Of a DNA stretch of 63,786 nt, positions 15,532-25,203 are shown in pieces (within the stretch, counting starts at the first letter, position 1; every line of letters starts with the position of its first letter). The stretch covers positions 1-63,786 of the forward strand of contig CAYQOU010000017.1 of assembly GCA_964419255.1 (NCBI GenBank), in the 5' to 3' direction. The stretch is from CAZPHU01 sp964419255 (GTDB lineage: Bacteria > Fibrobacterota > Chitinivibrionia > Chitinivibrionales > CAYFVL01). Both the position numbers and the translations under genes were made by a program. Under the pieces are notes generated by a model. The model was not told the DNA's origin. It saw only the letters and a list, made by a program, of their open reading frames with translations, and ran no database searches.

Positions 15532-17106
15532 CTATTTCGCGAATTCGGTGAAACGGCTTTCCCGGATGATAGTAACTTTGATCTGTCCCGGATACTCCAT
15601 TTCGTCCTGAATCTTGACGGAAATCTGACCGGCCATCTCCTCCGCCTGAGCATCGCTGATGACTTCCGGCTCGACCATCACGCGTATCTCTCGGCCTGCC
15701 TGAATAACATAGGCCTTGCTTACTCCACGGAACGAGTCCGCAATCTCTTCCAGCTTTGTCAGGCGATTGATGTAGTTGGACAGGGTTTCGCGACGTACGC
15801 CGGGGCGAGTGCTGGAAACCGTATCGGCCGCCTGGATCAGAATCGGATAGGGCGAAATGGGAGCAACATCCTCATGATGCGCGGCAATGGCATTGCAGAT
15901 GACTTCATTCTCGCCATTTTTAGCCGCGATCTCGGCACCCAGCTCGGAGTGTGTACCTTCGGTTTCCCGATCTATTGCCTTTCCGATATCGTGAAGGAGT
16001 CCGGCCCGGATAGCGACCTTGGAGTCGAGTCCCAGTTCGGAGGCCATCAGCCCGGCGAGTACGGCGACCTCTTTGCTGTGCTGAAGCACGTTCTGACCAT
16101 AAGATGTGCGATACTTGAGTCGTCCGAGCATCTCCACCACCTTTGTTCTCAGCCCGTGAACATCCAGCTCGAAGATAACCTCTTCCGCCGATTCTTTCAT
16201 CTTCTTCTCGAGTTCTTTTTCGCTCTTTTTGATAAGCTCTTCGATGCGGCTGGGGTGAATGCGGCCGTCGGATATGAGCTTTTCCAGCGCAAGTCGCGCC
16301 ACTTCGCGGCGGATAGGATCGAAGGAGCTGAGGATAACCGCCTCCGGCGTATCATCGACAATAACATCGATACCGGTAGCTTCTTCGAAGGAACGGATAT
16401 TTCTCCCCTCACGACCGATGATTCGTCCCTTCATCTCGTCGTTGGGCAGGTGAACCACCGAAACGGTCGATTCGACGGTCGTGTCGGCTGCGCATCGCTG
16501 GATCGCATGAAGAACGATTTCCTTGGCCTGAGCGTCGGCCTCGGCACGCGCCTTGTCTTTTATCTCTTTGATCATCTGTGCGCACTCATAACGCACCTGT
16601 CCCTCGAGATTTTCGATGAGTACCTTCTTGGCCTCCTCCTGTGTCATGTGAGATATCTTTTCCAGCCGCTCATTTTGCATATTCATCAGGCGGGAAAGTT
16701 CGTTGTCCTTTGTGCGAAGGCTCTTTTCCTTATTATTGAGAAAAGATTCGCGCGCGGCAAATTCAGATTCGCGTTTTCCGGTTGTCTCCTCACGACGGTT
16801 AAGCTCCATTTCCAGCTCCCTGAGGCGTTGCTGATCGTTTCTTATCGCCTCACGCTGTTTAGCCGCTTCCTTGTCGAAATTCGTCTTTGCCTTAAACCAC
16901 TCATCTTTTGCTTCCAGGATTGCCGTCTTCTTCTGAAGCTCGGCCTCCTTTTTTGCCTCCTTGATTATCGAATTGGCCTCTTTTTCTGCTTCCTGTATTC
17001 GCTTTTCTTTGTATTGGCGATCGAGAATCGAACGCCAAAAATGACCTAATACAAACGATATAGCGAACAACAGGACGGCAGCACCAATTAAGATACCTGT
17101 ACTCAT
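15532..17106 (-). CDS. rny: Ribonuclease Y
   Basis: 524 residues. An N-terminal membrane helix (ILIGAAVLLFAISFVLGHFW) is followed by a long charged coiled coil (about 30-210). Next comes a KH RNA-binding domain (DEMKGRIIGREGRNIRSFE) and an HD domain (HSKEVAVLAGLMASELG; LLHDIGKAID; IAAHHEDV). RNase Y is the membrane-bound endonuclease that starts mRNA decay in bacteria lacking RNase E. ATG 17106 is chosen because AGGAGG stands six bases upstream and the membrane helix begins there. The ORF extends 15 residues further with no reason to do so. Confidence 0.96.
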   Translation of the reverse strand: MSTGILIGAAVLLFAISFVLGHFWRSILDRQYKEKRIQEAEKEANSIIKEAKKEAELQKKTAILEAKDEWFKAKTNFDKEAAKQREAIRNDQQRLRELEMELNRREETTGKRESEFAARESFLNNKEKSLRTKDNELSRLMNMQNERLEKISHMTQEEAKKVLIENLEGQVRYECAQMIKEIKDKARAEADAQAKEIVLHAIQRCAADTTVESTVSVVHLPNDEMKGRIIGREGRNIRSFEEATGIDVIVDDTPEAVILSSFDPIRREVARLALEKLISDGRIHPSRIEELIKKSEKELEKKMKESAEEVIFELDVHGLRTKVVEMLGRLKYRTSYGQNVLQHSKEVAVLAGLMASELGLDSKVAIRAGLLHDIGKAIDRETEGTHSELGAEIAAKNGENEVICNAIAAHHEDVAPISPYPILIQAADTVSSTRPGVRRETLSNYINRLTKLEEIADSFRGVSKAYVIQAGREIRVMVEPEVISDAQAEEMAGQISVKIQDEMEYPGQIKVTIIRESRFTEFAK

Positions 17107-17262
17107 GTGCGCCTCCTGTATAAACATCCTCGTGGAAGGTGTTGTTAACACCTGTAACTACAATAAACTGATGGCTCAGGCTAGCCGTGATTCCGTTTCA
17201 TAACGAGCGGAAACACAGAGGACGGCCCGGAGGGAGTTACAGAGGGAAGAATATGTGTTTAA

Positions 17263-17559
17263 CTACAACGAGACATCTATTTTCTGGGAAAGAGATCCTG
17301 TTTTGTGTTGAATTTCGTCGAGCCTACGATGGACTTCTTCATATTTCGACTTGTATTCAAAAAGCTCTCCTGCAATATTAAGAGCTGCAAGGACCGCTGT
17401 CTTTAGTTTGTCACGTGATGCAATATTCTTCTGAAATGTAATCATTTTCTGATCCACATATTCTGCTATCTTTTTTGTTGTTTCGACATCTACATCGCTT
17501 TTAACCGAGTATTCATCGCCACATATATAGACCCGCACACTTTCTGTGGATAACCCCAT
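17263..17559 (-). CDS. zapA: Cell division protein ZapA
   Basis: 98 residues. VRVYICGDEYSVKSDVD is the N-terminal beta unit, followed by a helix with TTKKIAEYVDQKM and a long coiled coil (LKTAVLAALNIAGELFEYKS). This matches ZapA, which bundles FtsZ filaments at the division ring. It lies 29 bp after the zapB-like gene, and rny follows downstream. GGAG lies upstream of the ATG. Confidence 0.9.
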   Translation of the reverse strand: MGLSTESVRVYICGDEYSVKSDVDVETTKKIAEYVDQKMITFQKNIASRDKLKTAVLAALNIAGELFEYKSKYEEVHRRLDEIQHKTGSLSQKIDVSL

Positions 17560-17588
17560 GTAATCTCCGTTTAAAGAACCGGTCGTCC

Positions 17589-17852
17589 TTATTCAACAGC
17601 CTGTAGCTTATTAATCAAATCCTGAATCTTCCCCGCAGCCGAATCCAGCCTGTTTTGCTGATCACTCGACGAGTTTCTCAGGGATTCCAACTCGTTGTGT
17701 AAATGCTGATTCTCTTCTTCGAGTTGCCTTACACGTTCATCACGCTCCTGAATCTGAGACTCCATACTCTGCTTTTCGCCTCGTATCGTGTTGTAGGCAT
17801 TGATAAGCATGTCGATCTTGTTTTCGAGTTCGGATAAGAAATCCGGTGTCAA
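17589..17852 (-). CDS. zapB: ZapB-like coiled-coil cell division protein
   Basis: 87 residues that are almost entirely coiled coil (LENKIDMLINAYNTIRGEK, then repeated Glu/Gln heptads). Short coiled-coil proteins upstream of zapA are usually annotated ZapB; they link the Z-ring to the chromosome. The start codon is TTG (17852), supported by AAGGAGA six bases upstream. With heptad composition this low in complexity, the assignment relies on position next to zapA. Confidence 0.72.
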   Translation of the reverse strand: MTPDFLSELENKIDMLINAYNTIRGEKQSMESQIQERDERVRQLEEENQHLHNELESLRNSSSDQQNRLDSAAGKIQDLINKLQAVE

Positions 17853-18099
17853 AGTCTATCTCCTTTTCAAACTGTACAAAAATTAAATCTATATATAAAA
17901 CTGCCGTAAAGCATTTCATGAGTTAATCGGGGGAATATCTTTAATAAACAACCCCTTAAGAAGAAATATACCATGCGATAGAAGCAATGACAACATGTTG
18001 TTTCGAAAAATGTGTTCATATCAGATCTGAAACGCTTCTTGAAGGCATTTTCACTGTAAATACGGACGTATTCACCGGATAAACTGTTTTCTGACTAAA

Positions 18100-18141
18100 T
18101 AAAAAAGAATTGCGACCGCCGATTTTACCGACGAATCGCAA
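18100..18141 (-). terminator. Rho-independent terminator after pheT
   Basis: On the minus strand TTGCGATTCGTCG, loop, CGGCGGTCGCAA then TTCTTTTTTATT. The stem includes G-U pairs. It sits 22 bp past the pheT stop and closes the thrS-to-pheT operon. Confidence 0.78.
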
Positions 18142-18163
18142 CGTGAACGATCATTGTCGGAGA

Positions 18164-20557
18164 TTACTCACTTCGCAATTCGACGCCGAATTGCTCCCTG
18201 ACTGTATCGAGTATCTTGCTGTGAATCTTTTCGCCTTCCTTATCCGTCAGTGTCCTGTCGGCCGCTCTGAGGCGAACAGCGTATGCGATGCTTCTTTTGC
18301 CCTTCTCAAGCTTATCGCCTTCGTATATGTCGAATGGCTGTACCTTTTCAACCAGTGGCGAGACGCCGTAAATGGCATCGGAGATCTGGGACGCGGTCAG
18401 GTGTTTCGGTACAACAAAGGCATAATCCCTCTCCAGTGCCGGAAAACGAGGCATCGGCTTATACAAAGGAGAGGGCAGCGGGGTGGATAGAAGGCCGGTG
18501 ATGTCAATCTGTGCGAAATACACCTCCGACTTGATACTAAATGCTTTCAGAATCGACGATTCCACTTTCCCACATATCCCCTGGACATGGTCTGCCGCCT
18601 GAAAGGTCGCGTTTTCGGCGTCAAAAACGGGAAAATTCTTTACACCCCGTGCAAAATGCAGCGGCTCGACATGAAGGTTTGAAAACAGAGTCTCCAAAAC
18701 TCCCTTCAACAGATAAAACGATACCGGCTGAGGCGCGCTGTTCCATGAAGAATCAATGAATTTGCCCTCCAGAAGTATACCCAGTGTATCGTGCTCGTCA
18801 GGAAGAATGCCGCCATCGCGGTGGACAAATGTCCGGCCAATCTCAAAGTAGCGGTTGTTGAGATTTCGATGGTTAAGGTTATGAGAACATACCTCAAGCA
18901 TATTGCCCAGAAGATTTGTTCTCATTTCAGCCATATCAGGATTGAGTGGATTGAGAAGCTTCACCGGTTGCAGCCCGGGTGTAAGAAGCTCGCGTTTTTT
19001 CACAGATGTCATGCTGTTGGTCACGATCTCGTGCAATCCAATGTTGGCCAGCGTATGACGAATAATGGATGTGGTGCTTTCCACATGATTGGGAAGCTGG
19101 TTGAGATTTACCCGGGAGTATTGCGATGCCGGGATGTTCTCGTACCCGTACATGCGCCCCACTTCTTCTATCAGATCGGCCTCGATCTCAAGATCGTGGC
19201 GGTAGGTCGGTGCCTGAAAAATCATTCGTTCACCGTCGTCTCCGATGTGCTCGATATTCAGAGCTTCAAGAGTGTTTTTTATGGTCGATTCGGTGAGAGA
19301 AATCCCCAGGAGCCGGTTTACATGATCAACCTGCAGGTATATCGGCTTTCGTTTAATCTTTTCGGGATACACATCGATTACACCACCGACGAGCTCTCCT
19401 CCGGCAAGCTGCTGAAGCAGCGCGGCCGCTGTGTCAAGAGCATCGATAAGCCCCTTATCGGGATCGACCCCGCGCTCGAATCGATAAGAGGAATCTGTCG
19501 ACAGATCAAGTCTCTTAGAGGTTTTTCGGACACCGACCGGCTCAAAATAGGCACACTCGAGAAAAACGTCTGTTGTATCCTGCGATATTTCGGAGCCGGC
19601 TCCACCCATTATTCCCGCAAGCGCCACCGGCCGTTTGCCGTCCCGGATGAGAAGATCACCAGCGATAAGCCTGCGATCCAGATCATCCAGAGTCTTAAAG
19701 GTAATCTCTTTGTCGGTTGCCGCAACGATGATTTTTTTGTCTTCGATCTTCGCATAGTCGAATGCATGCATCGGTTGGCCGAAAAGAAGCAATATGTAGT
19801 TGGTGACATCGACGATATTATTGATTGGGCGAATGCCGCTTGCACGAAGATGCTGCTTGAGCCACAACGGAGAATCCTTTATGGTAATTCCCTTCACCAG
19901 CCTCCCGGTATATCGTGGACACTGATTCGGCGCATCTACGGATACTGATATGTAATCGTCGACAGACTCGGTGTTTTCGGAAGGCTTTCGTGATGGATAG
20001 ATCAGCGGTACATTCAGTTTTGCACTGATTTCGCGCGCTACACCCAGAATGCTGAGACAATCGCCCCGGTTGGGTGTCAGCTCGATTTCGATGATATGAT
20101 CTTCGGGGATGACGGACTGCACAGGAGTGCCGACAGGCGCGTCTGATGGCAGCTCCATAAGTCCGCGGTGTTCCTCGGATAGACCCAGTTCGCGCTCAGA
20201 GCACAACATGCCGGATGATTCGATTCCGCGTATCTTCACCTTTTTTACTTTCATCTCGGGGCCAAGCTCTGTGCCCAGAGTCGCCAGCGGAGCCTTCATG
20301 CCCTCACGGACATTGGGCGCGCCACATACGACCGTGTGAGGGAAATCGTGTCCGGCTTCCACGGTGCAAAGGGAGAGCCGATCGGCATTGGGGTGCTTTT
20401 CGACACCGGTGACCTCCGCCACCACAACCCCCTGAGGAATCGACACCGGCTGTACGGATGCGACCTCCAGTCCACATGAGGTGAGTGCATCGGCGACCTC
20501 ATCGACCGACTGATCAATTTTGACGAGTTCTTTGAGCCAATTAAAAGATAGTTTCAT
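18164..20557 (-). CDS. pheT: Phenylalanine--tRNA ligase beta subunit
   Basis: 797 residues, normal length. It begins MKLSFNWLKELV; an N-terminal tRNA-binding (EMAP-like) domain follows (VVAEVTGVEKHPNADRLSLC, about 47-66; VCGAPNVREGMKAPLA). Then the B3/B4 editing domain (ELTPNRGDCLSILGVARE; RYTGRLVKGI), the B5 domain, the catalytic-like core, and a C-terminal anticodon-binding ferredoxin-fold (PRFPALERDYAFVVP). With PheS it forms the alpha2-beta2 enzyme that charges tRNA-Phe. pheS ends 67 bp upstream. Confidence 0.97.
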   Translation of the reverse strand: MKLSFNWLKELVKIDQSVDEVADALTSCGLEVASVQPVSIPQGVVVAEVTGVEKHPNADRLSLCTVEAGHDFPHTVVCGAPNVREGMKAPLATLGTELGPEMKVKKVKIRGIESSGMLCSERELGLSEEHRGLMELPSDAPVGTPVQSVIPEDHIIEIELTPNRGDCLSILGVAREISAKLNVPLIYPSRKPSENTESVDDYISVSVDAPNQCPRYTGRLVKGITIKDSPLWLKQHLRASGIRPINNIVDVTNYILLLFGQPMHAFDYAKIEDKKIIVAATDKEITFKTLDDLDRRLIAGDLLIRDGKRPVALAGIMGGAGSEISQDTTDVFLECAYFEPVGVRKTSKRLDLSTDSSYRFERGVDPDKGLIDALDTAAALLQQLAGGELVGGVIDVYPEKIKRKPIYLQVDHVNRLLGISLTESTIKNTLEALNIEHIGDDGERMIFQAPTYRHDLEIEADLIEEVGRMYGYENIPASQYSRVNLNQLPNHVESTTSIIRHTLANIGLHEIVTNSMTSVKKRELLTPGLQPVKLLNPLNPDMAEMRTNLLGNMLEVCSHNLNHRNLNNRYFEIGRTFVHRDGGILPDEHDTLGILLEGKFIDSSWNSAPQPVSFYLLKGVLETLFSNLHVEPLHFARGVKNFPVFDAENATFQAADHVQGICGKVESSILKAFSIKSEVYFAQIDITGLLSTPLPSPLYKPMPRFPALERDYAFVVPKHLTASQISDAIYGVSPLVEKVQPFDIYEGDKLEKGKRSIAYAVRLRAADRTLTDKEGEKIHSKILDTVREQFGVELRSE

Positions 20558-20624
20558 GATTGTATACAGGAGATAAACGGTGAAAGTTCAAAAATCGTGA
20601 GTCTAACCTGCGCCCGAAATCGCC

Positions 20625-21653
20625 TCAAAACTGCTGCAGAAAGCGGACATCATTTTCGTAAAAAAGACGAATGTCTTCGATACCGTATTTTAACAACGCG
20701 ATTCGCTCGATTCCCATACCGAAGGCGAAACCTGTGTATCGAGAGCTGTCGACTCCCGATTTGGCGAAAACGTTGGGATGGACCATGCCGGCTCCGAGGA
20801 TCTCCAGCCAGCCGCTGTGTTTGCAGACGCTGCAGCCGGCTCCCTTACACAGAAAACACCTGACATCCACCTCGATGCTCGGTTCGGTGAAAGGAAAGAA
20901 GCTTGGGCGGAATTTTATCTGGGTATCGGCCGAGAAAAAGCGTTTGGAAAATGCAAGCAGCGTCCCCCGTAGATCGGCCATGCTGACATTCTCGTCGACA
21001 TACAATCCTTCAACCTGCCCAAACAGACAGTAGCTTCTGGCGTTGATCTCTTCGTTGCGGTACACACGTCCCGGCATAATGGAGCGAATCGGCGGCTGCT
21101 GCTTTTCCATCACCCTGATCTGAACGGGTGATGTATGCGTTCGCAAAACGACGTCTTCGGAGACGAAAAATGTATCCTGCATGTCGCGGGCAGGATGATG
21201 CGGCGGAAAATTCAGAGCCTCGAAATTGTAAAAATCCGTTTCCACTTCGGGGCCATAGGAGATGTCAAAGCCCATATCGAAAAAGATCTCGCAGATTTCG
21301 TTTCTTATAGAGACCAGTGGATGAATACTGCCCCGGGGCAGAGGAAAACCGGGGAGAGTCGGATCAAATTCTTCGGGCTTTTCTTTGGATTGCTCTTTCC
21401 AGGGAGCCTTCTTAAACTCCTCCTCTACCGTGTCGCGTAAGCTGTTGGCCTGAGCGCCGAAATTTCTGCGCTGCTCCGGCTCAAGGTCTTTCAATCCCTT
21501 TAGAAGGGAACGAAACAGACCCTTCTTGCCCAGGTACTTTATGCGATACTCTTCCGCCTGCTGTTCATTTTCGATGCTTTGCAGCTCACGAATAGCCGTC
21601 TCCCCCAACGATTGAAGAGACTCGACTGTCGTATACCGGTTTTCATCACTCAT
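20625..21653 (-). CDS. pheS: Phenylalanine--tRNA ligase alpha subunit
   Basis: 342 residues. Class II motifs: GSIHPLVSIRNEICEIFFDMGF (motif 1 region), HPARDMQDTFFV, LRTHTSPVQIRVM, GRVYRNEEINARSYCLFGQVEGL (motif 2) and FAFGMGIERIALLKYGI (motif 3). It binds Phe and ATP and forms Phe-AMP. An internal CFLCKGAGCSVCKHSGWLE loop is the usual Cys-rich insertion of bacterial PheS. It starts seven bases after rplT, so the ribosomal-protein and synthetase genes share a transcript. Confidence 0.97.
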   Translation of the reverse strand: MSDENRYTTVESLQSLGETAIRELQSIENEQQAEEYRIKYLGKKGLFRSLLKGLKDLEPEQRRNFGAQANSLRDTVEEEFKKAPWKEQSKEKPEEFDPTLPGFPLPRGSIHPLVSIRNEICEIFFDMGFDISYGPEVETDFYNFEALNFPPHHPARDMQDTFFVSEDVVLRTHTSPVQIRVMEKQQPPIRSIMPGRVYRNEEINARSYCLFGQVEGLYVDENVSMADLRGTLLAFSKRFFSADTQIKFRPSFFPFTEPSIEVDVRCFLCKGAGCSVCKHSGWLEILGAGMVHPNVFAKSGVDSSRYTGFAFGMGIERIALLKYGIEDIRLFYENDVRFLQQF

Positions 21654-21660
21654 GCAACAC

Positions 21661-22008
21661 TTACGCCTTTACAACTTCAACGATTTTGGTGAACGTTTCC
21701 GGCTCATGCATCGCCAGATGTGCCAGGATTTTTCTGTTGATCTCGATGCCTTTTTTCTTCATTCCGCTGATCAGGCTTCCGTAGGTCGTACCGTTTAGAC
21801 GGGCACCGGCATTGATACGCATGATCCACAGCGAGCGAAAATCACGTTTCTTCTGACGACGATCTCGATAGGCATACACACCGCTGCGCCAGAACGCATC
21901 ATGTGCGGTACGGATACAGCTTTTACGTTTCCCAAAATATCCTGAATTGGAGGAAAGAACCTTTTTTCTGCGCTCGCGCGAAGCTACTCTGTTTTTTGCC
22001 CTTGGCAT
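21661..22008 (-). CDS. rplT: 50S ribosomal protein L20
   Basis: 115 residues, with PRAKNRVASRERRKKVLSSN, FGKRKSCIRTAHDAFWRSGV and YAYRDRRQKKRDFRSLWI typical of L20, including the long basic N-terminal helix that enters 23S rRNA. L20 is needed for early 50S assembly and often represses its own operon through the leader RNA. Order infC-rpmI-rplT is universal. Confidence 0.98.
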   Translation of the reverse strand: MPRAKNRVASRERRKKVLSSNSGYFGKRKSCIRTAHDAFWRSGVYAYRDRRQKKRDFRSLWIMRINAGARLNGTTYGSLISGMKKKGIEINRKILAHLAMHEPETFTKIVEVVKA

Positions 22009-22076
22009 AGGACCGCTCCTTTAAACCTGTTTCTTGTTTTCTGTTTTACTCAAAGATGAAACGTTCGATTTTACCT

Positions 22077-22274
22077 CTATCGACTAACCAGCATCTGCTT
22101 GAATTTTTTCTCCTGTGATGAATCCACAAGGGTTTTATGACGCAGGTTGCGTTTGCGCTTGGTAGACTTTTTGGTAAGAATATGGCTGTGATATGCCTTT
22201 TTCCTTTTCAGATGACCATTTGCGGTCGTTCTATACCTTTTTTTTACCGCACTGCGCGTCTTCATCTTTGGCAT
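22077..22274 (-). CDS. rpmI: 50S ribosomal protein L35
   Basis: 65 residues, starting MPKMKTRSAVKKRYRTTANG, with RRNLRHKT-like basic tail; exactly the family length. The start at ATG 22274 is fixed by CAGGAG seven bases upstream and by homology; the open frame runs 29 residues further upstream but that part is not L35. Confidence 0.97.
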   Translation of the reverse strand: MPKMKTRSAVKKRYRTTANGHLKRKKAYHSHILTKKSTKRKRNLRHKTLVDSSQEKKFKQMLVSR

Positions 22275-22314
22275 GACAAACTCCTGTATAAGAAAGTTAA
22301 TGATTTCGAATCTG

Positions 22315-22926
22315 TTATTCTCCGGCGGTTTCCTTCTGCACCTTTTTCTGTTCCTGAGCAACCTTGCGCTTGTATTCGCGGATTTTTGCCTTATCGGGGA
22401 GATAGATGGATATCATGTTGCGCCCCTCCATGCGATAAAGCTGTTCAGAGGTGGCGATGTCGGAAATATCCTCATTGAACCGTTCCAGAATTTTTCTGCC
22501 GAAATCGATATGAGTAATCTCACGTCCCCGAAATACAACGGTCGCCTTTACCCGGTCACCCTTGAGGAGAAACTTGCGAGCGTGATCCATCTTGAAGCTG
22601 TAATCGTGCTCTTCGGTCTTGGGATGAAATTTTATCTCCTTGAGGTGTACGGTATGCTGCTTTTTCTTGGCTTCTTTTGCCTTCTTGGATTTTTCGTACT
22701 TGTACTTGCCATAATCCATGATCCTGCAGACCGGGGGAGTGGCATTAGGGGCAACCTCCACAAGATCCAGGCCTGCTTCCGTTGCCATCTGTTGAGCCTC
22801 CGCGGTGGTGATAATCCCAATCGACTCACCGTCCTGGTTGATCACTCTGATCTGGGGTACACGAATCATGTCGTTGATACGGGTACGATCCTCAGTGCGC
22901 GTCCGTTGAAATCGTCCTCTGTTAAT
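22315..22926 (-). CDS. infC: Translation initiation factor IF-3 (AUU start)
   Basis: 203 residues when started at ATT 22926. That codon is in frame with the ATG at 22869 and preceded by AGGAGG with five-base spacing. It adds INRGRFQRTRTEDRTRIND; RINDMIRVPQIRVI is the conserved IF3 N-terminus, which the ATG start would cut in half. AUU is the known rare start of infC, by which IF3 represses itself because it rejects non-canonical starts. N-domain: DLVEVAPNATPPVCRIMDYG. C-domain: LKEIKFHPKTEEHDYSFK. thrS ends 20 bp upstream, so they are co-transcribed. Confidence 0.95.
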   Translation of the reverse strand: MNRGRFQRTRTEDRTRINDMIRVPQIRVINQDGESIGIITTAEAQQMATEAGLDLVEVAPNATPPVCRIMDYGKYKYEKSKKAKEAKKKQHTVHLKEIKFHPKTEEHDYSFKMDHARKFLLKGDRVKATVVFRGREITHIDFGRKILERFNEDISDIATSEQLYRMEGRNMISIYLPDKAKIREYKRKVAQEQKKVQKETAGE

Positions 22927-22946
22927 AAGCGCCTCCTAATAAGAGA

Positions 22947-24857
22947 TTAATGATAGGTTGTGGCCTTTGCGGCAATCTGCTCTTCGAGCATCACAACGAA
23001 ACGATCCAAAGCGAGTGCTCCAATATCACCCTTCTGATGCCGGCGTACTGAAACGGTATCGGACTGCTCTTCTTTCTCGCCTACGATCGCCATAAAAGGA
23101 ATTTTTTTCAATTCAGCATCGCGAATCTTATATCCGACTTTCTCGGCTCGTCCATCCAGCTCGGCTCGAATGCCTGCGGCTTTGAGCCTCTGCTCCACCT
23201 TCCCACCGTATCGCATGAGCTTGTCGGAGATTGGCAGAATCTTTACCTGCACGGGCGACAACCAGAGCGGCAAAAAACCGCCATAGTGCTCAATAAGTAT
23301 GCCAATAAATCGTTCCATCGACCCAAACAGCGCCCGGTGAATCATCACCGGACGTTTCTTCTGGCCGTCTGAGTCGGTATAGTCAAGCTCGAAACGCTCC
23401 GGCATACTGAAATCCAGCTGTATGGTCCCACACTGCCAGCTGCGCTTGAGACTGTCCCGGATGTGAAAATCGATTTTCGGTCCGTAGAAAGCCCCGTCTC
23501 CGGGATTGAGCTGATAGTCGATTCTCAGATGTTCCAGTACGTTTTTCAGCGCATCCTCAGCCTTATCCCAAACCGAGATGTCGCCGATAAACATCTCCGG
23601 ACGGGTGGAAAGCTCGATTCTGTAATCTTCAAACCCGAATACCCGATACATGTCGGTGATAAAGGTGATGACCTCGGCGATCTGCTGCTCGATCTGATCG
23701 GGCGTGCAGAATATATGCGCATCATCCTGAGTAAACTGTCGAACACGGAACAGGCCATGAAGAACACCTGCTTTTTCGTGACGATGCACCAGGCCAAATT
23801 CGAAGTTTTTAATCGGCAGATCACGATAGGAGTGAGAGCTGCTCTTATAGATCAACAACCCTCCGGGACAGTTCATCGGCTTTACCGCATGCATCGTTTC
23901 GTCGATCTCGGTAAAGTACATGTTGTCGCGGTATTTGTCCCAGTGACCGCTTCTGCGCCACAGCTCCTCGTTGAGAATAACCGGTGTTCTGATTTCGTTA
24001 TACCCGGCGGCCAGATGCTCCCCGCGGCTGTATTCGGCCAGAGCATTGTACAGCACCATTCCTCTGGGATGCCAGAACGGAAATCCCGCTCCCTCCTGAT
24101 GAAAAGAGAAGAGGTCGAGCTCTTTGCCCAGTTTCCGGTGGTCGCGCTTCTGAGCCTCTTCAAGCAGGTGAAGATACTCCTCCAGCATGCTTTTCTTGGG
24201 AAACGAGATGGCATAGATACGCTGAAGCATCTTGTTTTTTTCATCTCCGCGCCAGTACGCTCCCGCCGAACTCAAAATCTTGAAAGCCTTGAGAATGCCG
24301 GTGTTCGGCACATGAGGTCCGCGGCAGAGATCCTGCCATTCACCCTGCTTATACATCGAAGTCGGTCCCTCGATATTTTCGAGAAGCTCGAGCTTGTAGG
24401 GCTCGTTTTTCTCGGTATAGTAGCGGCGGGCATCTTCGATGGATAACTCTACCCGGCTGACCGCAAGCTTTCGCGAGACTATTTCCAGACACTTCTTCTC
24501 TATCTTTTCGAGATCATCCGGAGTAAAAGGATTTTCTACGTCGAAGTCGTAGTAGAATCCGGACTCGATTGCGGGACCGATTGCTACTTTTGCATCCGGG
24601 AAAAGTTCCTGCACCGCCTGGGCCAGAACATGGCTTGAGGAGTGCCAGAAGACGGATTTACCCTCTTCGGAATCAAATGTTATAAGTGCGACCGTATCGC
24701 CATCGTGTACCGGTGCGGATAAATCGACCGGCTTACCGTTTATCTTGGCGGCGATTGCAGCCTTAGCAAGACCCGGACCGATAGATTTTGCGACATCGTA
24801 AGCGGTCGCTTCTGAGGAAAGAGAAATAACTTTCCCATCAGGAAGTGTCACGTTCAT
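22947..24857 (-). CDS. thrS: Threonine--tRNA ligase
   Basis: 636 residues from ATG 24857. TGS domain at the N-terminus (MNVTLPDGKVISLSSEATAY). The second additional/editing domain contains SSSHVLAQAVQELFPDAKVA and the HxxxH-type CRGPHVPNTG. The class II core has MNCPGG (Zn Cys), LVHRHEKAGVLHGLFRVRQFTQDD (motif 2) and HRALFGSMERFIGILIEHYGG (motif 3). The anticodon domain begins VKILPISDK. The frame extends 14 residues upstream, but the TGS domain starts at 24857. The ribosome site is weak. It heads the thrS-infC-rpmI-rplT-pheS-pheT transcript. Confidence 0.97.
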   Translation of the reverse strand: MNVTLPDGKVISLSSEATAYDVAKSIGPGLAKAAIAAKINGKPVDLSAPVHDGDTVALITFDSEEGKSVFWHSSSHVLAQAVQELFPDAKVAIGPAIESGFYYDFDVENPFTPDDLEKIEKKCLEIVSRKLAVSRVELSIEDARRYYTEKNEPYKLELLENIEGPTSMYKQGEWQDLCRGPHVPNTGILKAFKILSSAGAYWRGDEKNKMLQRIYAISFPKKSMLEEYLHLLEEAQKRDHRKLGKELDLFSFHQEGAGFPFWHPRGMVLYNALAEYSRGEHLAAGYNEIRTPVILNEELWRRSGHWDKYRDNMYFTEIDETMHAVKPMNCPGGLLIYKSSSHSYRDLPIKNFEFGLVHRHEKAGVLHGLFRVRQFTQDDAHIFCTPDQIEQQIAEVITFITDMYRVFGFEDYRIELSTRPEMFIGDISVWDKAEDALKNVLEHLRIDYQLNPGDGAFYGPKIDFHIRDSLKRSWQCGTIQLDFSMPERFELDYTDSDGQKKRPVMIHRALFGSMERFIGILIEHYGGFLPLWLSPVQVKILPISDKLMRYGGKVEQRLKAAGIRAELDGRAEKVGYKIRDAELKKIPFMAIVGEKEEQSDTVSVRRHQKGDIGALALDRFVVMLEEQIAAKATTYH

Positions 24858-25001
24858 TGATGCAAGCCTGTCGTATAAAAAACATCCAAAAAAATGCATA
24901 TCTGCGCTTACGCACAGCAGACCTCTTTTCGTGCCGCTTCCGCTGCGAACTCAATCGCAGTGCCCCGGGGTAAGAGGGGAACCGAGGAGCATGTAAGAAA
25001 A

Positions 25002-25075
25002 TGGGCGATACTGGACTCGAACCAGTGACCTCTTGCATGTCAAGCAAGCACTCTAACCACCTGAGCTAATCGCCC
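25002..25075 (-). tRNA. tRNA-Val(GAC)
   Basis: Minus-strand cloverleaf: acceptor GGGCGAT/ATCGCCC, D-arm GCTCAGGTGGTTAGAGT, anticodon stem CTTGC-GCAAG with loop TTGACAT (anticodon GAC), T-arm ACTGG-TTCGAGT-CCAGT. Discriminator A. No CCA is encoded (next bases TTTT), so it needs CCA addition. It lies between thrS and two more tRNA genes. Confidence 0.95.
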
Positions 25076-25203
25076 TTATTTTTTCTGATTGCCGTAAATA
25101 TACACTAATACGGCTGAGAAGCTATTTAAAATAAACGACGGTGCATGTTGAAGTCAACGTTTCGCACCCAGAAAAAAAAGCCGGGCAGATTGCCCGGCGT
25201 AAC

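Noticed and set aside
15514..17049. 511-codon plus-strand frame opposite rny
   Set aside because: Shadow frame of the RNase Y coiled-coil and HD region; no ribosome site or domain.
17107..17262. Possible 6S RNA between zapA and rny
   Set aside because: The place is typical in some bacteria, but the 156 bp do not show the long closing stem and central bubble of 6S RNA clearly enough to claim it.
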